Shown here in pieces: positions 6,677 to 9,090 of a stretch of DNA of 9,090 nt. This stretch comes from Christiangramia sp. (GTDB lineage: Bacteria > Bacteroidota > Bacteroidia > Flavobacteriales > Flavobacteriaceae). The stretch is taken from assembly GCA_024635735.1 (NCBI GenBank), contig JAGXII010000155.1, positions 1 to 9,090 on the forward strand, written 5' to 3'. Below the pieces are notes generated by a model. The model was not told where the DNA came from and made no database searches. It saw only the letters and a list, made by a program, of their open reading frames with translations. The number at the start of each line of letters is the position of its first letter. Positions within the stretch are counted from its first letter, which is position 1. Both the position numbers and the translations under genes were made by a program.

Positions 6677-6712
6677 CTTGCTACGACCCACTTTGAGGAG
6701 CAAACTATGATG
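6671..6712 (-). promoter_or_regulatory. Possible RNA hairpin in the rpoA-rplQ gap
   Basis: In minus-strand RNA, CAUCAU (6712-6707) pairs with AUGAUG (6676-6671), and UUUGCU (6704-6699) pairs with AGCAAG (6682-6677, one U-G wobble), giving a 12-bp stem with a 2-nt bulge and a loop of about 16 nt. It ends 14 nt before the rplQ start codon. It has no T run, so it is not a simple terminator. It could influence rplQ translation or RNA processing; the role is inferred from position only. Confidence 0.4.
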
Positions 6713-6756
6713 GTTATTTATTTTAAAATAAGGCTGTGAATTTAAACACAACCAGA

Positions 6757-7749
6757 TTAATCCTTGTCTAATTTATATTTTGAAAGATCCATACCAAAGT
6801 TTAAACCTTTGTTGCTTACAAGCTCTTCCAATTCGGTAAGTGATTTTTTACCGAAGTTTCTGAATTTCATTAAGTCATTCTTGTTGTAAGACACAAGGTC
6901 TCCAAGGGTATCAACTTCAGCCGCTTTAAGACAGTTTAGAGCTCTTACTGAAAGATCAAGATCTACCAACTTCGTCTTAAGAAGTTGTCTCATGTGAAGA
7001 GATTCTTCATCATAAGTTTCAGTTTGAGCAATCTCATCAGCTTCAAGAGTGATTCTCTCATCAGAGAATAACATGAAGTGGTGAATAAGAGTCTTAGCTG
7101 CTTCAGTTAATGCATCCTTAGGATGTATAGAACCGTCACTGATAATTTCAAATACCAGTTTCTCATAGTCAGTCTTCTGCTCCACACGATAGTTCTCGAT
7201 GCTGTATTTTACATTCTTTATAGGAGTGTAAATAGAATCTGTGAATATTGTCCCAAGTGGTGCATTGGCTTTCTTGTTTTCTTCGGCCGGAACATAACCT
7301 CTACCTTTCTCGATAGTGATCTCCATATTCAGGCTCACTTTCTTATCCATGTTGCAAACAACCTGATCTGGATTAAGAATTTGAAATCCTGAAATGAATT
7401 TTTGGAAGTGACCGGCAGTCAACTGTTCTTCTCCGGAAACCGAAATTGTAACCGATTCGTTGTCGATCTCGTCGATTTGTCTCTTAAATCTGATTTGCTT
7501 CAGGTTAAGAATAATTTCAGTTACGTCTTCCACTACACCTGCGATGGTAGAGAATTCGTGATCTACACCTTCAATTCTAACTGAAGTGATCGCGAAACCT
7601 TCCAAAGAAGATAAAAGCACTCGTCTTAAAGCGTTACCAACGGTTAATCCATAACCAGGCTCCAAAGGGCGAAATTCAAATTTCCCTTCGAAATCTGTTG
7701 AATCAATCATTATAACTTTATCGGGCTTCTGAAAATTTAGTATTGCCAT
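6757..7749 (-). CDS. rpoA: DNA-directed RNA polymerase subunit alpha
   Basis: Alpha subunit, which dimerises to nucleate RNA polymerase assembly and contacts upstream promoter DNA and activators. Complete at 330 residues, the usual length. The N-terminal domain (about 15-235) shows FEFRPLEPGYGLTVGNALRRVLLSSLEG (24-51), the classic dimerisation and beta-contact segment, then VEDVTEIILNLKQ (73-85), GRGYVPAEEN (149-158) and DSIYTPIKNVKYSIE (171-185). The C-terminal domain (about 255-320) has LSVRALNCLKAAEV (266-279), where Arg269 and Asn272 match the E. coli DNA-contacting Arg265 and Asn268, then GDLVSYNKNDLMKFRNFGKKSLTELEE (283-309). The start MAILNFQKPDK at 7749 lies 22 nt after rpsD and lacks a Shine-Dalgarno motif. 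It shares the ribosomal operon transcript, the normal bacterial arrangement. Confidence 0.99.
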   Translation of the reverse strand: MAILNFQKPDKVIMIDSTDFEGKFEFRPLEPGYGLTVGNALRRVLLSSLEGFAITSVRIEGVDHEFSTIAGVVEDVTEIILNLKQIRFKRQIDEIDNESVTISVSGEEQLTAGHFQKFISGFQILNPDQVVCNMDKKVSLNMEITIEKGRGYVPAEENKKANAPLGTIFTDSIYTPIKNVKYSIENYRVEQKTDYEKLVFEIISDGSIHPKDALTEAAKTLIHHFMLFSDERITLEADEIAQTETYDEESLHMRQLLKTKLVDLDLSVRALNCLKAAEVDTLGDLVSYNKNDLMKFRNFGKKSLTELEELVSNKGLNFGMDLSKYKLDKD

Positions 7750-7771
7750 ATTTCGACTTCTGTGTGAATTA

Positions 7772-8377
7772 TTATTTCGAATATAATTCGACTATAAATT
7801 GCTCATTAATATTTTCAGGAATCTGAACTCTTCCTGGTACTGAAACGAAAGTTCCTTCTTTCTTTTCAGAGTTCCATGAAATCCATTCATAAACGCTGCT
7901 ATTATTAGATAATGATTCCTGTATCACACCTAGAGATTTAGATTTTTCTCTTACTCCAACAACATCTCCTGGCTTCAGGTTGTAAGAAGGAATATTCACT
8001 AATTCTCCATTAACGGTGATATGACGGTGACCAACTAACTGGCGGGCAGCTCTTCTTGAGGGAGCTACTCCCATACGGTACACCACGTTATCTAAACGGG
8101 ATTCGCAAAGTTGAAGAAGCACCTCACCGGTAATACCTTGTGCGCGGGTAGCTTTTTCGAACATGTTGCGGAATTGACGCTCAAGGATACCATAAGTATA
8201 CTTGGCTTTTTGCTTCTCCATTAACTGGATAGCATATTCAGATTTTTTTCCACGACGACGGTTATTTCCGTGCTGTCCTGGAGGGTAATTTCTTTTCTCG
8301 AAAGATTTGTCTTCACCAAAAATAGCTTCTCCAAACTTACGGGCTATTTTAGTTTTTGGACCAGTATATCTTGCCAT
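7772..8377 (-). CDS. rpsD: 30S ribosomal protein S4
   Basis: Primary 16S rRNA-binding protein of the small subunit; in E. coli it also represses its own operon by binding an mRNA pseudoknot. Complete at 201 residues (family about 200-209). Seen in the sequence: MARYTGPKTKIARKFGE start, RNYPPGQHG (29-37), a basic stretch RRRGKKSEYAIQLMEKQKAKYTYGILERQF, then the S4 RNA-binding domain from about 92 to 155 (SRLDNVVYRMGVAPSRRAARQLVGHRHITVNG). The N-terminus has no Cys pairs, so this is the zinc-free form. The start at 8377 is set by the conserved N-terminus. It follows rpsK after an 83-base gap with a possible RNA structure and precedes rpoA by 22 nt. Confidence 0.99.
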   Translation of the reverse strand: MARYTGPKTKIARKFGEAIFGEDKSFEKRNYPPGQHGNNRRRGKKSEYAIQLMEKQKAKYTYGILERQFRNMFEKATRAQGITGEVLLQLCESRLDNVVYRMGVAPSRRAARQLVGHRHITVNGELVNIPSYNLKPGDVVGVREKSKSLGVIQESLSNNSSVYEWISWNSEKKEGTFVSVPGRVQIPENINEQFIVELYSK

Positions 8378-8399
8378 TACTATAGTTATTTTGAAAAGG

Positions 8400-8439
8400 G
8401 ATTATGAATTAAGGCATTAGTCCTTCGATAATCTAATTC
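8400..8439 (-). promoter_or_regulatory. Possible structured RNA (pseudoknot-compatible) upstream of rpsD
   Basis: In minus-strand RNA, GAAUUA (8439-8434) can pair with UAAUUC (8411-8406), GAUUAU (8433-8428) with AUAAUC (8405-8400), and AAGG (8425-8422) with CCUU (8414-8411). The first two helices interleave, so forming both (with one base of overlap at 8411 trimmed) gives an H-type pseudoknot enclosing a small hairpin. It ends 22 nt before the S4 start codon. The helices are short and AU-rich, so chance is a real possibility. A role in S4 autoregulation is an inference by analogy with E. coli, where the S4 target lies elsewhere in the operon. Confidence 0.3.
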
Positions 8440-8460
8440 CTCTCCTATGATTAAATATTA

Positions 8461-8868
8461 TTAAACTCTACGTCTCTTAGGTGGACGACAACCGTTGTGT
8501 GGAAGCGGAGTAATATCGATAATCTCGGTTACTTCTATACCACTGTTGTGGATAGAACGAATCGCTGATTCTCTTCCGTTCCCTGGACCTTTAACGTATA
8601 CTTTTACTTTACGCAAACCGGCGTCATGTGCAGTTTTAGATGCATCTTCAGCAGCAAGTTGCGCAGCGTAAGGAGTATTTTTCTTAGATCCTCTAAAGCC
8701 CATCTTTCCAGCAGATGACCAAGCTACCACATCACCCTTTTTATTGGTAAGGGAAATAATGATATTGTTGAAAGAAGCAGTAACGTGCGCTTCTCCGTTT
8801 GCTTCAACGGTCACTTTACGCTTTTTCTGAGCAGCCTTCTGAGCTTTTGGATTTGTCTTCTTTGCCAT
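8461..8868 (-). CDS. rpsK: 30S ribosomal protein S11
   Basis: Small-subunit platform protein that contacts 16S rRNA and lies close to mRNA at the exit site. Complete at 135 residues. After a short basic lead (AKKTNPKAQKAAQKKRK, about 2-18) come the conserved S11 segments: EAHVTASFNNIIISLTNKKGDVVAWSSAGKMGFRGSKK at 26-63, TPYAAQLAAEDASKTAHDAGLRKVKVYVKGPGNGRESAIRSI (65-106) and the C-terminal signature DITPLPHNGCRPPKRRRV (118-135). The ATG at 8868 is 8 nt after the rpsM stop, consistent with one transcript and coupled translation. No Shine-Dalgarno motif is seen. Confidence 0.99.
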   Translation of the reverse strand: MAKKTNPKAQKAAQKKRKVTVEANGEAHVTASFNNIIISLTNKKGDVVAWSSAGKMGFRGSKKNTPYAAQLAAEDASKTAHDAGLRKVKVYVKGPGNGRESAIRSIHNSGIEVTEIIDITPLPHNGCRPPKRRRV

Positions 8869-8876
8869 ACTAATTA

Positions 8877-9090
8877 CTATTTAGTTGCTTTTTTCTTGTT
8901 AGCAACTGTTTTTCTTCTTCCTTTTCTGGTTCTGGAGTTGTTCTTGGTTCTCTGACCTCTTAAAGGCAATCCGGCTCTATGACGAATTCCTCTGTAGCAT
9001 CCAATATCCATTAGACGCTTAATACTCATCTGAACCTCAGTACGTAATTCTCCTTCGATTGTAAATTGACCTACGGCTTCACGTATACGA
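8877..9090 (-). CDS. rpsM: 30S ribosomal protein S13, C-terminal 70 residues, cut by window edge
   Basis: Head protein of the small subunit that contacts 16S rRNA and, through its C-terminal tail, P-site tRNA. The window holds the last 70 codons plus the stop; the first base (9090) is the third base of a split codon. The translation starts RIREAVGQFTIEGELR and continues through the S13 signature DIGCYRGIRHRAGLPLRGQRT, then a basic tail ending NKKKATK. The stop is TAG at 8879-8877, directly followed in frame by TAA (a tandem stop), and rpsK begins 8 nt later. This is the standard S13-S11-S4-alpha-L17 order. Confidence 0.97.
   Translation of the reverse strand, partial: RIREAVGQFTIEGELRTEVQMSIKRLMDIGCYRGIRHRAGLPLRGQRTKNNSRTRKGRRKTVANKKKATK

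Noticed and set aside
8440..8450. Purine-rich AGGAGAGGA on the minus strand resembling a Shine-Dalgarno motif
   Set aside because: It is more than 60 bases upstream of the rpsD start and not next to any start codon of a supported gene.
1..9090. Search for mobile elements, CRISPR, tRNA, toxin-antitoxin or defence genes
   Set aside because: No transposase, terminal repeats, regularly spaced repeats, tRNA cloverleaf or defence-protein motif was seen; nearly all DNA is explained by the genes listed.

Overview
This window looks like chromosomal DNA of a Bacteroidota member, most likely a marine-type Flavobacteriaceae (Gramella/Zunongwangia-like; this level of placement is an inference from recalled protein resemblance). 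The support is AT-rich sequence, start codons without Shine-Dalgarno motifs, an L17 protein with a long Lys/Glu tail, carA placed just after the rpsM-rpsK-rpsD-rpoA-rplQ block, and a secreted beta-barrel protein of a type I recall as common in flavobacteria. Every gene I can support lies on the minus strand, so transcription runs from high to low coordinates.

Layout in transcription order: (1) 9090-6117 is the end of the large ribosomal-protein/alpha operon: rpsM (cut by the window edge), rpsK, rpsD, rpoA, rplQ, closed by a strong hairpin terminator at 6055-6088. (2) 6001-4889 is carA, the glutaminase subunit of carbamoyl-phosphate synthetase, followed by a perfect 13-bp terminator hairpin at 4839-4870. 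It therefore appears to be its own transcription unit. (3) 4758-2342 is a tight three-gene set of secreted, probable outer-membrane beta-barrel proteins of unknown function (403, 176 and 225 aa; 15-nt gap, then 19-nt overlap). (4) 2211-922 is eno (enolase), closed by a terminator at 873-903. (5) 762-1 is the first 254 codons of a glycogen synthase (glgA), which starts with TTG and runs off the left edge.

Most of the window is core housekeeping: translation, transcription, arginine/pyrimidine precursor synthesis, glycolysis and glycogen synthesis. The least explained part is the three-gene envelope cassette between carA and eno. In the RNA, two gaps of the ribosomal operon can fold: the rpsK-rpsD gap contains pairings compatible with a pseudoknot just before the gene for S4, and the rpoA-rplQ gap contains a 12-bp bulged hairpin just before rplQ. 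Both are hypotheses from reading by eye. I found no mobile element, CRISPR array, tRNA, rRNA or defence system. No gene-free stretch exceeds about 160 bases.
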